From: Maritalea porphyrae
GTDB taxonomy: Bacteria > Pseudomonadota > Alphaproteobacteria > Rhizobiales > Devosiaceae
Direction: 5' to 3'
Assembly: GCF_027213965.1 (NCBI RefSeq)
Contig: NZ_JAPWGX010000006.1
Span: forward strand, 62,001-126,000
DNA length: 64,000 nt
Within the stretch, counting starts at the first letter, position 1, and each line of letters opens with the position of its first letter. The notes under the pieces were generated by a model. That model saw only the letters and a program-made list of their open reading frames with translations, ran no database searches and was not told where the DNA came from. The position numbers were made by a program, and so were the translations under genes. Below, piece by piece: positions 18,480-28,676 of this stretch.

Positions 18480-21152
18480 ATGGCACTCGCCGCGCTAGCA
18501 CGAAAAATCTTTGGCTCTTCAAATGACCGCCAAGTAAAAAAATATCGCCCGATCGTTGAAAAAATTAACGCGCTAGAGCCTGAGCTCGCGGCACTGACGG
18601 ACGAGCAACTACAAGCCCGGACAAATGAGTTTAAAGCCCAGCACCAAAATGGCACCAAAATAGAAGATCTTTTGGTACCCGCTTTTGCCACAGTACGCGA
18701 AGCTGCAAAGCGCGCGATGGGCATGCGCCATTTCGATGTTCAGCTGATCGGTGGCATGGTGCTCAACGATAACGCCATTGCTGAAATGCGCACCGGTGAG
18801 GGTAAAACCCTTGTGGCCACTTTGGCCGTTTACTTGAACGCGCTAACCGGAAACGGTGTGCATGTGGTGACCGTGAACGACTACTTGGCCAGCCGCGATG
18901 CGCAATGGATGAGCCAAGTCTATAGTTTCCTCGGCCTGACCACTGGCATCATCGTTCACGGCCTATCCGACGATCAACGCCGCGCCGCCTATGCAGCGGA
19001 TGTGACCTATGGCACCAACAACGAATTTGGCTTTGATTATCTGCGCGACAACATGAAGTTCTCTAAAGAACAAATGGTGCAGCGCGGCCACCACTTCGCC
19101 ATCGTGGATGAGGTCGATTCAATTTTGATCGATGAGGCGCGTACGCCTTTGATTATTTCAGGTCCTTCTGAAGATCGCTCTGATCTCTATGTGCAAATTG
19201 ACGCACTGATGAAGCACTTGGCCGACGAAGACTTTGAACTGGACGAAAAACAACGCTCTGCCTCTTTCACTGATGATGGGATCGAAAAATTTGAGACCAT
19301 CCTAAAAGTAGCCGATCTGATTAAAGGCGAAAGCCTTTTTGACATTGAGAACGTTTCTATCGTTCATCACCTCAATTCAGCCCTTCGGGCGCACAAACTC
19401 TTCACGCGTGACAAAGACTATATCGTGCGCGATGATGAAGTTGTCATCATCGACGAATTCACTGGCCGTATGATGCCGGGCCGTCGTTTTTCTGAAGGTT
19501 TGCACCAAGCTCTAGAAGCTAAAGAAGGCGCAAAAATTCAGCCAGAGAACCAAACGCTAGCTTCGATCACGTTCCAAAACTACTTCCGTCTTTACAATAA
19601 GCTTGCCGGCATGACCGGCACCGCGGCAACCGAAGCTGAAGAATTTGCCGACATTTATAAGTTGGACGTTATTTCAATCCCAACCAACAAAGATTTGTCG
19701 CGGATTGACGAGGAAGACGAAGTTTACCGCACGGTGGAAGAAAAATTCACCGCCATCGCCGACGAAGTTCTTGAATGCCAAAAGCGCAAGCAACCGGTTT
19801 TGGTCGGCACCACATCGATCGAAAAATCTGAGTTCTTGGCTGACTTGCTCAAGAAAAAAGGCGCCAAGGACATCAAAGTTCTCAACGCCCGTCATCACGA
19901 ACAAGAAGCGCAAATCATCGCAGACGCAGGCATGCCCGGCGCAGTGACCATCGCCACCAACATGGCGGGCCGCGGCACTGACATTCAGCTTGGCGGCAAC
20001 TTAGAAATGCGCGTTGAAAACGAATGCGGTGACCTTGAAGGTGAAGTGCGCGACGCCAAAATCAAGCAAATCGAAGCTGAAATTGAAACCCGCAAGCAAG
20101 AAGCGCTCGCCGCTGGTGGCCTTTATGTGATCGGCACCGAACGGCACGAATCTCGCCGGATCGACAATCAATTGCGTGGCCGTTCTGGCCGTCAGGGTGA
20201 TCCGGGTCGCTCCAAGTTTTACCTGTCTTTGCAAGACGATCTGATGCGCATTTTTGCGCCAGAACGCATGGAAGGCATGTTGGTAAAATTGGGCCTTGAA
20301 GATGGCGAAGCCATTGCCCACCCTTGGGTCACAAAAGCCCTTGAGCGCAGCCAACAAAAAGTAGAAGCCCGCAACTTCGACATTCGTAAAAACATCCTCA
20401 AATACGATGATGTGATGAATGATCAACGTAAGGTCATTTTTGAACAACGCCTTGAATTGATGGACAATGCCAATGTGGCCGAAGCCATCAAAGAAATGCG
20501 CGAAGACGTTGTGCATGACATCATTGAAAAAGCCATTCCCGAGCGCTCTTACCCAGAGCAATGGAAACATGAGCAATTGGCAGAAGCCGCCAAGACTTAC
20601 CTCAATGTAGATGCCCCGATCAAAGAATGGTCTGAAGAAGAAGGCATCGACGCCGAACAGGTAACAGAGCGTTTGGTGAAATTGGCGGATGAAACTGCAG
20701 CCAAAAAAGCAGCCGACTATTCACCCGAAATCATGCGCCAAATCGAAAAGCAGATTTTGCTGCAATCCATTGATGGTCTTTGGCGCGAGCATTTGGTCAC
20801 CCTTGATCACCTGTCAAAAGTGGTGGGTTGGCGTGGCCTTGCCCAGCGCGACCCACTTAATGAGTATAAGCAAGAAGGCTATGAACTATTCCAAACATTG
20901 CTCGACAGCTTGCGCGAATTAGTGATCGCTCAACTGAGCCACGTACAAGTGCAAGTGGCCCCACCAGAGCCACAAATGCCCCCAATGCAGGAACAGCACA
21001 TCGACCCCTTCACCGGTGAAAATGACGCTATTCCAGCAACCGATCAGATCAATCCAGAAGATCCCTCAACTTGGGGCAAGGTGCGCCGCAATGAAGCGTG
21101 CCCATGTGGATCTGGCAAAAAGTACAAACACTGCCACGGCGCAATTGCCTAG
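18480..21152 (+). CDS. secA: Preprotein translocase ATPase SecA
   Basis: Motor of the Sec translocon at the inner membrane. The 890 residues match the family. DEAD motor with Walker A MRTGEGKT near residue 103, Walker [18 protein letters not shown], and the preprotein-crosslinking domain. NBD2 carries [12 protein letters not shown] and [22 protein letters not shown]. The helical scaffold and wing follow. The C-terminus keeps the SecB/lipid-binding zinc motif [15 protein letters not shown] strong terminator follows 30 bases after the stop, so the gene is probably monocistronic. Confidence 0.99.
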   Translation: MALAALARKIFGSSNDRQVKKYRPIVEKINALEPELAALTDEQLQARTNEFKAQHQNGTKIEDLLVPAFATVREAAKRAMGMRHFDVQLIGGMVLNDNAIAEMRTGEGKTLVATLAVYLNALTGNGVHVVTVNDYLASRDAQWMSQVYSFLGLTTGIIVHGLSDDQRRAAYAADVTYGTNNEFGFDYLRDNMKFSKEQMVQRGHHFAIVDEVDSILIDEARTPLIISGPSEDRSDLYVQIDALMKHLADEDFELDEKQRSASFTDDGIEKFETILKVADLIKGESLFDIENVSIVHHLNSALRAHKLFTRDKDYIVRDDEVVIIDEFTGRMMPGRRFSEGLHQALEAKEGAKIQPENQTLASITFQNYFRLYNKLAGMTGTAATEAEEFADIYKLDVISIPTNKDLSRIDEEDEVYRTVEEKFTAIADEVLECQKRKQPVLVGTTSIEKSEFLADLLKKKGAKDIKVLNARHHEQEAQIIADAGMPGAVTIATNMAGRGTDIQLGGNLEMRVENECGDLEGEVRDAKIKQIEAEIETRKQEALAAGGLYVIGTERHESRRIDNQLRGRSGRQGDPGRSKFYLSLQDDLMRIFAPERMEGMLVKLGLEDGEAIAHPWVTKALERSQQKVEARNFDIRKNILKYDDVMNDQRKVIFEQRLELMDNANVAEAIKEMREDVVHDIIEKAIPERSYPEQWKHEQLAEAAKTYLNVDAPIKEWSEEEGIDAEQVTERLVKLADETAAKKAADYSPEIMRQIEKQILLQSIDGLWREHLVTLDHLSKVVGWRGLAQRDPLNEYKQEGYELFQTLLDSLRELVIAQLSHVQVQVAPPEPQMPPMQEQHIDPFTGENDAIPATDQINPEDPSTWGKVRRNEACPCGSGKKYKHCHGAIA

Positions 21153-21181
21153 TTCGGTATGTAACGTTTAAAAAATCAAAG

Positions 21182-21209
21182 GCCGCTCGATTTATCGGGC
21201 GGCTTTTTT
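21182..21209 (+). terminator. Intrinsic terminator of secA
   Basis: Nine base pairs (GCCGCTCGA with TCGGGCGGC, one G-U) around the loop TTTA, followed directly by six T at 21204-21209. It lies 30 bases after the secA stop. Confidence 0.92.
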
Positions 21210-21225
21210 GTTCTAGGGGAACCCA

Positions 21226-21921
21226 ATGACGGCCACGGACTTTAATCAACTTGCCAAGTTTTATGACGTCGACAAAGTTAGCCTATGGCACGATCTTTAT
21301 GAACGCCCAACATCTATTAAATTGATGGGGAATATAAATGGCCTGAACCTTTTGGATGCTGGCTGCGGGGCGGGAAAACACAGCGCCGACCTCTTGGCAA
21401 AGGGCGCAAGCGTGTCCGGATGCGATATTAGTGCAAAAATGCTCCAATTTGCCAAAGACGCTCTAGGCGATCAAATGCAATTTAAAATTGCGGATTTATC
21501 CAATCCTTTGCCATATGCAGAGGCTGAATTTGACGGCATCTTATGTGCACTTGCGCTGCATTTCATAAAGGACTGGAAAACACCGCTGAGCGAATTCCAT
21601 CGGCTCTTAAAACCTGGCGGGCGGCTTGTTTTTTCAACACTTCACCCGTTCATTGAAATCGAAAAAGTCGAAAGTGAAAACTACTTTGCTCATGCACCAA
21701 TAGAAAACAAACGCAAAATTGATGGCGAAACGATGCTCGTGCGCTATTGGCGTCGCCCGCTAACGCAAATGATTGAAGAAATAAACGCATCAGGCTTACA
21801 AATTGAAACCATAAAAGAGCCCATGCCGCTTGAAACCGCCAAAGAGAAGTTTCCAGATGCCTATGAGAAGCTAACCACACAGCCACGCTTTATTTTCTTT
21901 GTTTTGAAAAAACCTGCCTAA
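21226..21921 (+). CDS. Class I SAM-dependent methyltransferase
   Basis: 231 residues. SAM motif I is LLDAGCGAGKHSADLLAKGA (about residues 44-63), then VSGCDISAKMLQFAK, CALALHFIKDW and LKPGGRLVFSTLHPF, the order of a UbiE/BioC-like small-molecule methyltransferase. The substrate cannot be read from sequence. It starts just after the secA terminator and is convergent with the methyltransferase-fold gene that follows, so it stands alone. Confidence 0.9.
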   Translation: MTATDFNQLAKFYDVDKVSLWHDLYERPTSIKLMGNINGLNLLDAGCGAGKHSADLLAKGASVSGCDISAKMLQFAKDALGDQMQFKIADLSNPLPYAEAEFDGILCALALHFIKDWKTPLSEFHRLLKPGGRLVFSTLHPFIEIEKVESENYFAHAPIENKRKIDGETMLVRYWRRPLTQMIEEINASGLQIETIKEPMPLETAKEKFPDAYEKLTTQPRFIFFVLKKPA

Positions 21922-21967
21922 AAACCATACTCGCGGCCCTCAGCGGTGCGCCCGTTGCATAATGGGC

Positions 21968-22660
21968 CTAGCGACAGTCAAAAAGATATTCGCTTAACAC
22001 TTGAGCCAATGCATCCGCCGGTACGGCTGCGCGCTTTTGAAAAACCGCCAAACGACCAACCATTTCTTGCAACTGCGCGAATTGCTCAATGACATGATAC
22101 TCGGGCCGATCTATGTAGTCGTCAACCACCATGGTCCATTCTATTTCATCCCCAAGGGCCTGAACGCATTTCAGCGCGCAAGCGACCCGAAAGCGCCCAT
22201 CGATCAGAATGAAGTCTGGTCTTACACCTTGGGGCAGGTCTGAATATTGCGCAAAACGCTTGATTTGGTTCTTAGATAAATCACGCCCTTTGCTTGGATA
22301 ACCCCAATCCCCTGTGAACCCAATATCTGCATGAATGTAATGCTGATTAGCGTTTTGATATCCCGCCTGCTCAACTGTCTGACGCACGCTCAGCGAGAAA
22401 AGCAAATCACTCTCTTTGCTGACAAAAGGCAAGCCCCGCTTTGCCGCCAAAAAAGTCGATCCTCCGCTGCCAAATTCTAAATAGCATTTTGCATCAGCCA
22501 ATCGGCTTTCGAACCAATTGATGGCCCGTTCATTTTCAAAGTGGGGCAAAGTGGCGGTACGATACACCAACATTTTCTGAAGGGCTTGATGAACAAGCGG
22601 CCATCCCTTCGTCAAATAGATCAGCCCACTATTCCAACGCGGCAGGTTTTTGGTTTTCAT
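21968..22660 (-). CDS. Methyltransferase-fold hypothetical protein
   Basis: 230 residues. CYLEFGSGGSTFLAAKRG (about residues 78-95) resembles a SAM-binding glycine loop, and DFILIDGRFRVACALKC resembles strand 4 of the class I fold with a D-G-R that in relatives may bind metal or substrate. No signal peptide is evident. Its ATG overlaps the stop of the upstream glycosylase gene (ATGA), so the two are translationally coupled. Target unknown; some proteins of this type lie in polysaccharide loci, but none is visible here. Confidence 0.75.
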   Translation of the reverse strand: MKTKNLPRWNSGLIYLTKGWPLVHQALQKMLVYRTATLPHFENERAINWFESRLADAKCYLEFGSGGSTFLAAKRGLPFVSKESDLLFSLSVRQTVEQAGYQNANQHYIHADIGFTGDWGYPSKGRDLSKNQIKRFAQYSDLPQGVRPDFILIDGRFRVACALKCVQALGDEIEWTMVVDDYIDRPEYHVIEQFAQLQEMVGRLAVFQKRAAVPADALAQVLSEYLFDCR

Positions 22661-23238
22661 TCCAACAGTTCCTTCACCCGCGCTTGCAAATTTGGCACCA
22701 CTTCCGTTTCAAACCAAGCATTTCGTCGCAACCAAATATTGTTGCGCGGACTGGGATGCGGCAAGGGCAAGTAGTCTGGCAAGAACTCTTGCCAGCGCTC
22801 AACAGTTTGTGTGAGCGTTTTGGACTGGCGATTACCCAAATGATAATCCATCGCATAAGCGCCAATGATAATCTTCAATTCCAACTGCGGCAGCTGTTCA
22901 AACAAGTTATCATGCCAAGTGGCACCACATTCACGGCGGGGCGGCAGATCACCGGACGAACCAGTGCCGGGAAAACAAAACCCCATCGGCACAATGGCAA
23001 AAATATTTGGATCATAGAACTGGGCTGGTGTTACCCCCAACCAATTGCGTAACCGTTCGCCGCTTTTGTCGTCAAAAGGTTTGCCCGTTTCATGCACGAT
23101 GCGACCGGGCGCTTGCCCCGCAATCAATATTTTTGCTGTTGTGCCAACTTGCAACACCGGTCTGGGCCCAAGCGGCAAATGGGCGGCACAAAGGGTGCAA
23201 TCCCTTATGCTGGTCACAAGGCTCACAAATTCTGACAT
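22657..23238 (-). CDS. Uracil-DNA glycosylase family protein (Fe-S, family 4-like)
   Basis: 193 residues from the ATG at 23238, third of three tandem ATGs and best spaced from GGGAGA; the long frame goes to 23295. It belongs to the COG1573-like UDG superfamily: motif A ILIAGQAPGRIVHETGKPF and motif B LPHPSPRNN. Four cysteines, CTLC at the N-terminus plus a C-x15-C pair (MGFC...RREC), have the spacing expected for a [4Fe-4S] cluster. Presumed to excise uracil or damaged bases. Coupled by a four-base overlap to the methyltransferase-fold gene downstream. Confidence 0.88.
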   Translation of the reverse strand: MSEFVSLVTSIRDCTLCAAHLPLGPRPVLQVGTTAKILIAGQAPGRIVHETGKPFDDKSGERLRNWLGVTPAQFYDPNIFAIVPMGFCFPGTGSSGDLPPRRECGATWHDNLFEQLPQLELKIIIGAYAMDYHLGNRQSKTLTQTVERWQEFLPDYLPLPHPSPRNNIWLRRNAWFETEVVPNLQARVKELLE

Positions 23239-23392
23239 CATCATTTCTCCCAAACCCAATTTCGGAGAAATTTCCCCGTTCACCCCAAACCACACAAAGA
23301 AAACTAATCCGTTTTACCCCCTAGTCGACAGCCCACGAATTTGCGATTATCAAACAAAATCAAATCGCCAATTCAACTAGGCTCTCCGCTTT

Positions 23393-25168
23393 ATGACCCT
23401 TGACCAAATCCTCCTATTTTCCCTTTTCTTTTTGGTCTTTGTCGGTCTCTTGTGGGGCAGATGGCGTTATGATCTCATCGCATTCACCGCACTTATTATT
23501 GCATTGCTGCTGCAGCTTGTGCCAACACAAATGGCATTTTCCGGCTTTGGCCACCCCGCCACCATAATTGTTGCATTGGTGCTTATTGTATCACGTGGCC
23601 TAACAAACTCAGGCGCAGTAGATTTGATCACCCGCTCAGTAATTGATCAATCGCGCTCCATTGGCATGCATATCACTATTATGGGTGGTCTTGGGGGTAT
23701 TCTGTCCGCCTTTATGAACAACGTAGCGGCGTTGGCTATGTTGATGCCTGTAGATATTCAAGCCGCCCAAAAGGCGGGCCGCACACCCAGCCAAACCCTA
23801 ATGCCCTTGTCTTTTGCTACCATATTGGGTGGCTTAGTTACCCTTATTGGTACACCGCCAAATATCATTATCGCTTCAATCCGCGAGACCACCTTGGGCG
23901 AACCGTTCAAGATGTTTGATTTTGCCCCTGTTGGCATCATCGCCTCTGTAGTTGGCATCACCTATGTGGCCACCATCGGCTGGCGGTTGATCCCTGAACA
24001 GTCCCGCAGCAAAAACGCCACAAGTGAATTGGCAGAACTTGAAGGCTATATCGCGGATTTGGTGGTTGCCGATGACAGCAAAGCGATCGGCCAAAAGGTA
24101 AAAGAACTCGACGCCATCGCCGAAGAGAACGACTGCCATGTGCTGGGCTTGTCCCGACGTGGGAAGCGTTTGGCCGGCCGGGCCCGGAACGAAGAAATCA
24201 AAGCAGGTGATCATTTGATCATTGAAGCTTCACCTGAAGCCATAAACGCTTTGGTCGGCGCATTGGGCCTTAAATTCCAAGGCCAAACCGCAACAAACAA
24301 CGCTTTGTCGGGCGATGTAGTTTTGGCCGAGGCTGTTGTAACACGTGAGAGCCGTTTGGCGGGCCGTACGGCCATGCAATCAAAACTATTGCCGCGCTAT
24401 GGTGTTTCGCTGTTAGGGATATCGCGCCAAGGCAAGGCCATACGCACCCAGGTGCGCAAGACAGAACTAGAGCCCGGCGATATATTGCTGCTCTTAGGTG
24501 CGCCAGACAATGTTGAAGATGTTATCGGCCGCATGGGCTTTTTGCCCCTTGCCGACCGGCAATTGCCTGTCACCCAATATGATCGCGCATGGCTCGCCAT
24601 CGGTGTTTTTGCCGCAGCCCTGATTGCGGCCAGCTTTGGCTGGATATACCTGCCCGTCGCCTTGGCGGTTGTGGCCATAATCTTTGTGTTCACCGACATT
24701 GTGCCCTTACGTGAACTTTATGACACGATTGAATGGCCCGTGGTGGTTTTATTGGGGTCTATGATTCCCCTAGGTGCGGCGCTTGAAAGCTCTGGCGGCA
24801 CAGAACTGATCGTCAATGGTTTAGCTGCGGCCACCGCAGGTCTTCCTGCGTGGATGGCGCTGACCTTGCTCATGATCGTCACCATGACCCTTTCAGATGT
24901 TCTAAACAATACCGCCACGGCCATTGTTGCCGCCCCCATCGCCATTGGCCTCGCCAACCAATTAGGGGTCAATCCGGACCCATTTTTGATGGCGGTTGCC
25001 GTTGCAGCAAGTTGCGCCTTCCTCACCCCTATCGGGCACAAAAACAACATGCTCATTCTAGGGCCGGGCGGCTATTCTTTCTCCGACTATTGGCGCATGG
25101 GATTGCCTCTTGAGATCATCATCGTGGCAGTGTCCGTGCCCGCCATTCTTGTCTTTTGGCCGCTCTAA
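23393..25168 (+). CDS. SLC13/ArsB-type anion permease with two TrkA-C (RCK-C) domains
   Basis: A 591-residue inner-membrane transporter. The N-terminal half has hydrophobic segments and the family signature MNNVAALAMLMPV. A cytoplasmic loop of about 160 residues (about 215-375) has two TrkA-C domains (ENDCHVLGLSRRGKRLAGRARNEE and LPRYGVSLLGISRQGKAI...LEPGDILLLLG). The C-terminal half repeats the permease motif with LNNTATAIVAAPIAIG and PIGHKNNMLILGPGGYSF. Relatives carry sulfate, dicarboxylates or other anions; the substrate here is unknown. The following GNAT gene starts nine bases after the stop and may be cotranscribed. Confidence 0.93.
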   Translation: MTLDQILLFSLFFLVFVGLLWGRWRYDLIAFTALIIALLLQLVPTQMAFSGFGHPATIIVALVLIVSRGLTNSGAVDLITRSVIDQSRSIGMHITIMGGLGGILSAFMNNVAALAMLMPVDIQAAQKAGRTPSQTLMPLSFATILGGLVTLIGTPPNIIIASIRETTLGEPFKMFDFAPVGIIASVVGITYVATIGWRLIPEQSRSKNATSELAELEGYIADLVVADDSKAIGQKVKELDAIAEENDCHVLGLSRRGKRLAGRARNEEIKAGDHLIIEASPEAINALVGALGLKFQGQTATNNALSGDVVLAEAVVTRESRLAGRTAMQSKLLPRYGVSLLGISRQGKAIRTQVRKTELEPGDILLLLGAPDNVEDVIGRMGFLPLADRQLPVTQYDRAWLAIGVFAAALIAASFGWIYLPVALAVVAIIFVFTDIVPLRELYDTIEWPVVVLLGSMIPLGAALESSGGTELIVNGLAAATAGLPAWMALTLLMIVTMTLSDVLNNTATAIVAAPIAIGLANQLGVNPDPFLMAVAVAASCAFLTPIGHKNNMLILGPGGYSFSDYWRMGLPLEIIIVAVSVPAILVFWPL

Positions 25169-25177
25169 GGAGCAGTA

Positions 25178-25642
25178 ATGACCCTATCATTTGAACAATT
25201 TGATCGCGTTTTAACGCTCAACAACATTCACGCCAAAGAAACATCATTCCTTGAGACCGCAGATCTTGAGCGCTTAACCAAGCGTTCTTATCTCACCAAA
25301 ACCATCGGCGAACTCGACGCGTTTCTGATCGCCATGAGTCACAATTCGCCCCATGATGGGATCAATTATTCTTGGTTCAAACAGCGCTACGATAGTTTTG
25401 CCTATGTCGATAGGATCGTCACCGCGCAACATGCGCGCGGCAAAGGCCACGCCAGAACGCTCTATCTTGATTTAATGGATAAGGCGAAAGCTGATGGCAT
25501 AGAAATGGTGTGCTGTGAAATCAACCATTGTCCACCCAACCCTGGCTCTGTTGCCTTCCATGAAAAGCTGGGGTTTGAAATGATCGACACCGCTGCTTTA
25601 GATGAAACCAAAACAGTTGGCTATTGGATCAAAAAGCTCTAA
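25178..25642 (+). CDS. GNAT family N-acetyltransferase
   Basis: 154 residues. The acetyl-CoA-binding motif A is YVDRIVTAQHARGKGHARTLYLDLMDKAK, followed by CCEINHCPPNPGSVAFHEKLGFEMI, with N-x-G-S-x-x-F-H-E-K-L-G-F typical of GNAT motif B. The ribosome-binding site is AAGGAGCAGTA right after the permease stop, suggesting an operon with it. Substrate unknown. The 3' end overlaps the convergent GNAT gene by four bases. Confidence 0.9.
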   Translation: MTLSFEQFDRVLTLNNIHAKETSFLETADLERLTKRSYLTKTIGELDAFLIAMSHNSPHDGINYSWFKQRYDSFAYVDRIVTAQHARGKGHARTLYLDLMDKAKADGIEMVCCEINHCPPNPGSVAFHEKLGFEMIDTAALDETKTVGYWIKKL

Positions 25643-26547
25643 AGCGGCAAAAACACCCGTCGCATAATCTCAGGTCGCCCCGCGCGTTCTGCTGATTTTC
25701 GTGATGCATGATTGTACCTATCGATGGTACCAATCATCAACCGCTCTGGTGTTTGTTTTGCCCGCAATGTGGCCAAACTCATTTGCATATGGGCGGCATA
25801 TCCATGTCCGGACGCGGAAGAAACAATCACTTCTTCCACCACCTCATCGCCTTGCAGCCAGCCAATCGCACTGTCGCGAATGCAAAACATACCAATGGGC
25901 TCTGACTGGTGTGCAACATGCGCCACATAGAGGTCACCGTTCTCATGACAACTTGTCAGATCATCCAAATCGGCGCCATTAGTGTTGCGCCGCAATTGTG
26001 GGTGATCCCGCTTCACCCGTTCATATCGCACATCGATCATTTCTTTGAGGGCGCACACATCTGCATCTTGAGATAGAGAAACCTGTTCCGTTGCCTCAGC
26101 CATTTGGGCATATTGAGCGCCATGAATGGAACAATCTAGCACTGCATCTGCAGTTGGCATTTCATGCGCGGGAGCAGTGAGGCGCACAAATTGAGGCGCA
26201 AATACACACCAATGCTCTTTGACATGTTTTCGCAAAGCATAAAGATCAGAAAACTCATGCGCGATAACGTCAACGAAGGGTCGGTCAACGTCCAGCCCAT
26301 AAAACCGAATGCCGGCCAGCATCGCGCCATCTTCAGTTTCGATCAATCGATGATTGTAGGCGCTTGGCTCAACATCAAAACGGTCAATATTGTCGGAAAA
26401 CAGTCGTGCAAAATCAGGGTCATGGATGAAGTTCAATTGCTGATGTAGCCAATTTTGCACCCTTTTTGATGGAAAACCGAAAAGCTGAGTTTCCAAAGCC
26501 AATTCATGTTTCAAGGAGGACCAGCGCAAAATCTCTTCAATACTCAT
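25639..26547 (-). CDS. GNAT-like N-acetyltransferase with extra N-terminal domain
   Basis: 302 residues. The C-terminal third reads as an acetyltransferase: PIGMFCIRDSAIGWLQGDEVVEEVIVSSASGHGYAAHMQMSLATL, then NHASRKSAERAGRPEIMRRVFLPL (the Asn and Ala/Glu/Arg pattern of GNAT motif B). The N-terminal part, including a stretch around ICRFYGLDVDRPFVDVIAHEFSD-like residues, is unrecognised and may be a degenerate second GNAT domain. Its 3' end overlaps the convergent GNAT gene by four bases. Substrate unknown. Confidence 0.75.
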   Translation of the reverse strand: MSIEEILRWSSLKHELALETQLFGFPSKRVQNWLHQQLNFIHDPDFARLFSDNIDRFDVEPSAYNHRLIETEDGAMLAGIRFYGLDVDRPFVDVIAHEFSDLYALRKHVKEHWCVFAPQFVRLTAPAHEMPTADAVLDCSIHGAQYAQMAEATEQVSLSQDADVCALKEMIDVRYERVKRDHPQLRRNTNGADLDDLTSCHENGDLYVAHVAHQSEPIGMFCIRDSAIGWLQGDEVVEEVIVSSASGHGYAAHMQMSLATLRAKQTPERLMIGTIDRYNHASRKSAERAGRPEIMRRVFLPL

Positions 26548-26595
26548 ATCAAAGACACTAGCGCACGTTTATCAGCTGTCAATCGATGTTAAAGC

Positions 26596-27648
26596 CTACT
26601 GCCGCGGCGGCGGCACTGGCGCATTCGCGTCTTCACCACCTTCAGTCTGCTCACCTGCACCAAACAAACCACCAAACCAGCTCGTCACTTTCTTCGTGGT
26701 TTGATTCACCGCAATTTTGCGCTCTTCAGCTGCTTGCGCCGCCTCAATTTTGCGCTGCGCTGCGGCGGCCGCATCTTTTTCCGACTGAGCCTTGTTGGCC
26801 ATGGCAACTTCAAAAGCAGCCGCATCTGCAGTTTGCATTTGGCTATAGGCCGCTTTCATATCAGCGTTCAATGTTGAAGCGCCGCAACCGCCTGCCCGAT
26901 TGATGCCATATCGACCATTGCACACTTCCCACTTCGGGCGTTCTTTGGTCAACTCAAAATGGTCGTAACCTACTTTGATATCACGCCAGAAAGACATATG
27001 CTTGCTGTCGCTAAATTCAGCTAAGTTTTCCGCCGTCATGCGAAATGGAAAAACTTGAACCTGAAAGCTTTTGCTGCCGCCCTTAAAAGTCTCCCGTGCC
27101 AAAGCGTAAATCTCGCCAACCTGTTCATCCGTCATCGCATAGCAGCCGCGCGAAGAACAATCGCCGTGCACCATAATATTTGACCCGGTGCGGCCATGCG
27201 CACGATCAAATTTGTTTGGAAAACCAAGGTTAAACGCCAAGAAATAGTTGGAGCGTGGGTTCATCAGACCCGGGGTTACATCATAAAATCCTTCAGGTGA
27301 TTGACGATCGCCCTCTTTGATTTTTGGACCAAGATCGCCCGACCACGCGCAGATTTTATAGGTACGGAAGTGCTCAAACTTGCCAGTTTTCTCAACCTTT
27401 TTCCACACTTCCAACTCGCTGTCTCGTTTGAAAATACGAACCAACATGGGCGCCTTTTCGCTTGAGCCCATTTGGCTCAGCCGCGCTTTGGTCAAAGAAG
27501 ATAGAGGTATATTGTGCCGGTTGCTTTCAAACCCTGTGGTGCAGGCTCCAAGCAGGCCAATGGCCAACACGATCAACGATAATTTTGTAAATTGACGCAA
27601 ACCAATCAACACCAAACTCTCCAAATGCAGGTCCCGGCCAAATAGCAT
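26596..27648 (-). CDS. L,D-transpeptidase (YkuD) family lipoprotein
   Basis: 350 residues. A hydrophobic N-terminus ends in a lipobox LLGAC (Cys about 36), so the protein is probably a periplasm-facing lipoprotein; the start may be later than 27648. The YkuD catalytic motif is HGDCSSRGCYAM, with His near 161 and Cys near 169. Such enzymes make 3-3 peptidoglycan crosslinks or attach proteins to the wall; the YafK-like type may instead cleave. The C-terminal 100 residues are Ala/Lys/Glu-rich (probably coiled coil) and end in a Pro-rich tail. It lies downstream of accA on the same strand but 70 bases away. Confidence 0.9.
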   Translation of the reverse strand: MLFGRDLHLESLVLIGLRQFTKLSLIVLAIGLLGACTTGFESNRHNIPLSSLTKARLSQMGSSEKAPMLVRIFKRDSELEVWKKVEKTGKFEHFRTYKICAWSGDLGPKIKEGDRQSPEGFYDVTPGLMNPRSNYFLAFNLGFPNKFDRAHGRTGSNIMVHGDCSSRGCYAMTDEQVGEIYALARETFKGGSKSFQVQVFPFRMTAENLAEFSDSKHMSFWRDIKVGYDHFELTKERPKWEVCNGRYGINRAGGCGASTLNADMKAAYSQMQTADAAAFEVAMANKAQSEKDAAAAAQRKIEAAQAAEERKIAVNQTTKKVTSWFGGLFGAGEQTEGGEDANAPVPPPRQ

Positions 27649-27655
27649 AAGGGGA

Positions 27656-27685
27656 CCCCAATAAATTACAGTTAATCAATTGGGG
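27656..27685 (-). terminator. Possible hairpin terminator after accA
   Basis: CCCCAAT (27656-27662) can pair with ATTGGGG (27679-27685) around an A+T-rich loop, just past the accA stop on the minus strand. There is no T run, so it may only be a 3'-end-stabilising hairpin. Confidence 0.35.
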
Positions 27686-27719
27686 TGCCTAATGCTTTTA
27701 CGCAATAGCCAATTCACAT

Positions 27720-28676
27720 TTAGGTGAGGTTTGAGCCCATCGCGAGGTATTTTTCGCGCCGGTGTTCGCGCACTTCCAAACGGCCCTTGCCGTCAAACTC
27801 AGCCAAGAAATCCTCAATCACTTTGTGCACGGATTGCATAACCTCTTGTGCGTGGCGATGTGCGCCACCAACAGGCTCAGGCACGATCTGATCAATTATG
27901 CCAAACTGCAAAAGATCTTGCGCGGTGATCTTCATATTGTTTGCCGCATCTTGCGCTTTAGCCGCGTCACGCCACAAAATTGAAGCCGCCGCTTCTGGCG
28001 AAGCAACCGTATAAATCGAATGCTCGAGCATCACCACTTTGTTCGCCGTCGCAATTGCAATCGCACCGCCTGAACCACCTTCGCCAATAACAATAGCAAT
28101 TGAGGGCACGCCAATTTCAAGGCACATTTCGGTAGATCGCGCAATCGCTTCGGCTTGGCCGCGCTCTTCAGCGCCAACGCCCGGATAAGCACCGGCGGTA
28201 TCCACAAAGAACAACACCGGAATATCAAACCGATCCGCCATATCCATCACACGCACCGCTTTGCGGTAGCCTTCAGGCCGGGCAGAGCCGAAATTATGCT
28301 TCAGGCGCGTCTCAGTATTCGAGCCTTTTTCTTGCCCGATAATGGCAACAGGTTTTCCATCAAACCGACCAAAGCCCGTCTGAACCGCAGCGTCTTCGGC
28401 AAATTTTCGGTCGCCAGCCAATGGCACAAAATCAGTGATCAGGCTTTTGATATAGTCAACGAAATGCGGCCGCAGCGGATGCCGCGCCACTTGGGTTTTT
28501 TGCCAAGGGGACAAACGCCCATAAATCTCATGCATGGCCTCGTCTGCTTTGGTTTGCAAACGTTTCACTTCATCGTCAATTTCAACCGCTTCGCCACTTT
28601 GTGCGAGCGATTTCAATTCTTGAACTTTGCCTTGAATATCAGCGACTGGCTTTTCAAATTCGAGATAGGACTGCAT
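27720..28676 (-). CDS. accA: Acetyl-CoA carboxylase carboxyltransferase subunit alpha
   Basis: Transfers carboxyl from carboxybiotin to acetyl-CoA with AccD, the first step of fatty-acid synthesis. 318 residues from the ATG at 28676, which gives MQSYLEFEKPVADIQGKV, the standard start; GGA lies six bases upstream. The carboxyltransferase core includes GRFDGKPVAIIGQEKG, FFVDTAGAYPGVGAEERGQ and IGEGGSGGAIAIATANKV, all typical. The longer frame to 28703 adds an unsupported basic leader. It lies downstream of xerD on the minus strand with about 165 bases between. Confidence 0.97.
   Translation of the reverse strand: MQSYLEFEKPVADIQGKVQELKSLAQSGEAVEIDDEVKRLQTKADEAMHEIYGRLSPWQKTQVARHPLRPHFVDYIKSLITDFVPLAGDRKFAEDAAVQTGFGRFDGKPVAIIGQEKGSNTETRLKHNFGSARPEGYRKAVRVMDMADRFDIPVLFFVDTAGAYPGVGAEERGQAEAIARSTEMCLEIGVPSIAIVIGEGGSGGAIAIATANKVVMLEHSIYTVASPEAAASILWRDAAKAQDAANNMKITAQDLLQFGIIDQIVPEPVGGAHRHAQEVMQSVHKVIEDFLAEFDGKGRLEVREHRREKYLAMGSNLT

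Noticed and set aside
20001-20576. 191-codon minus-strand frame inside secA
   Set aside because: Shadow of the conserved secA reading frame; composition (Phe/Val/His-rich) is typical of antisense frames.
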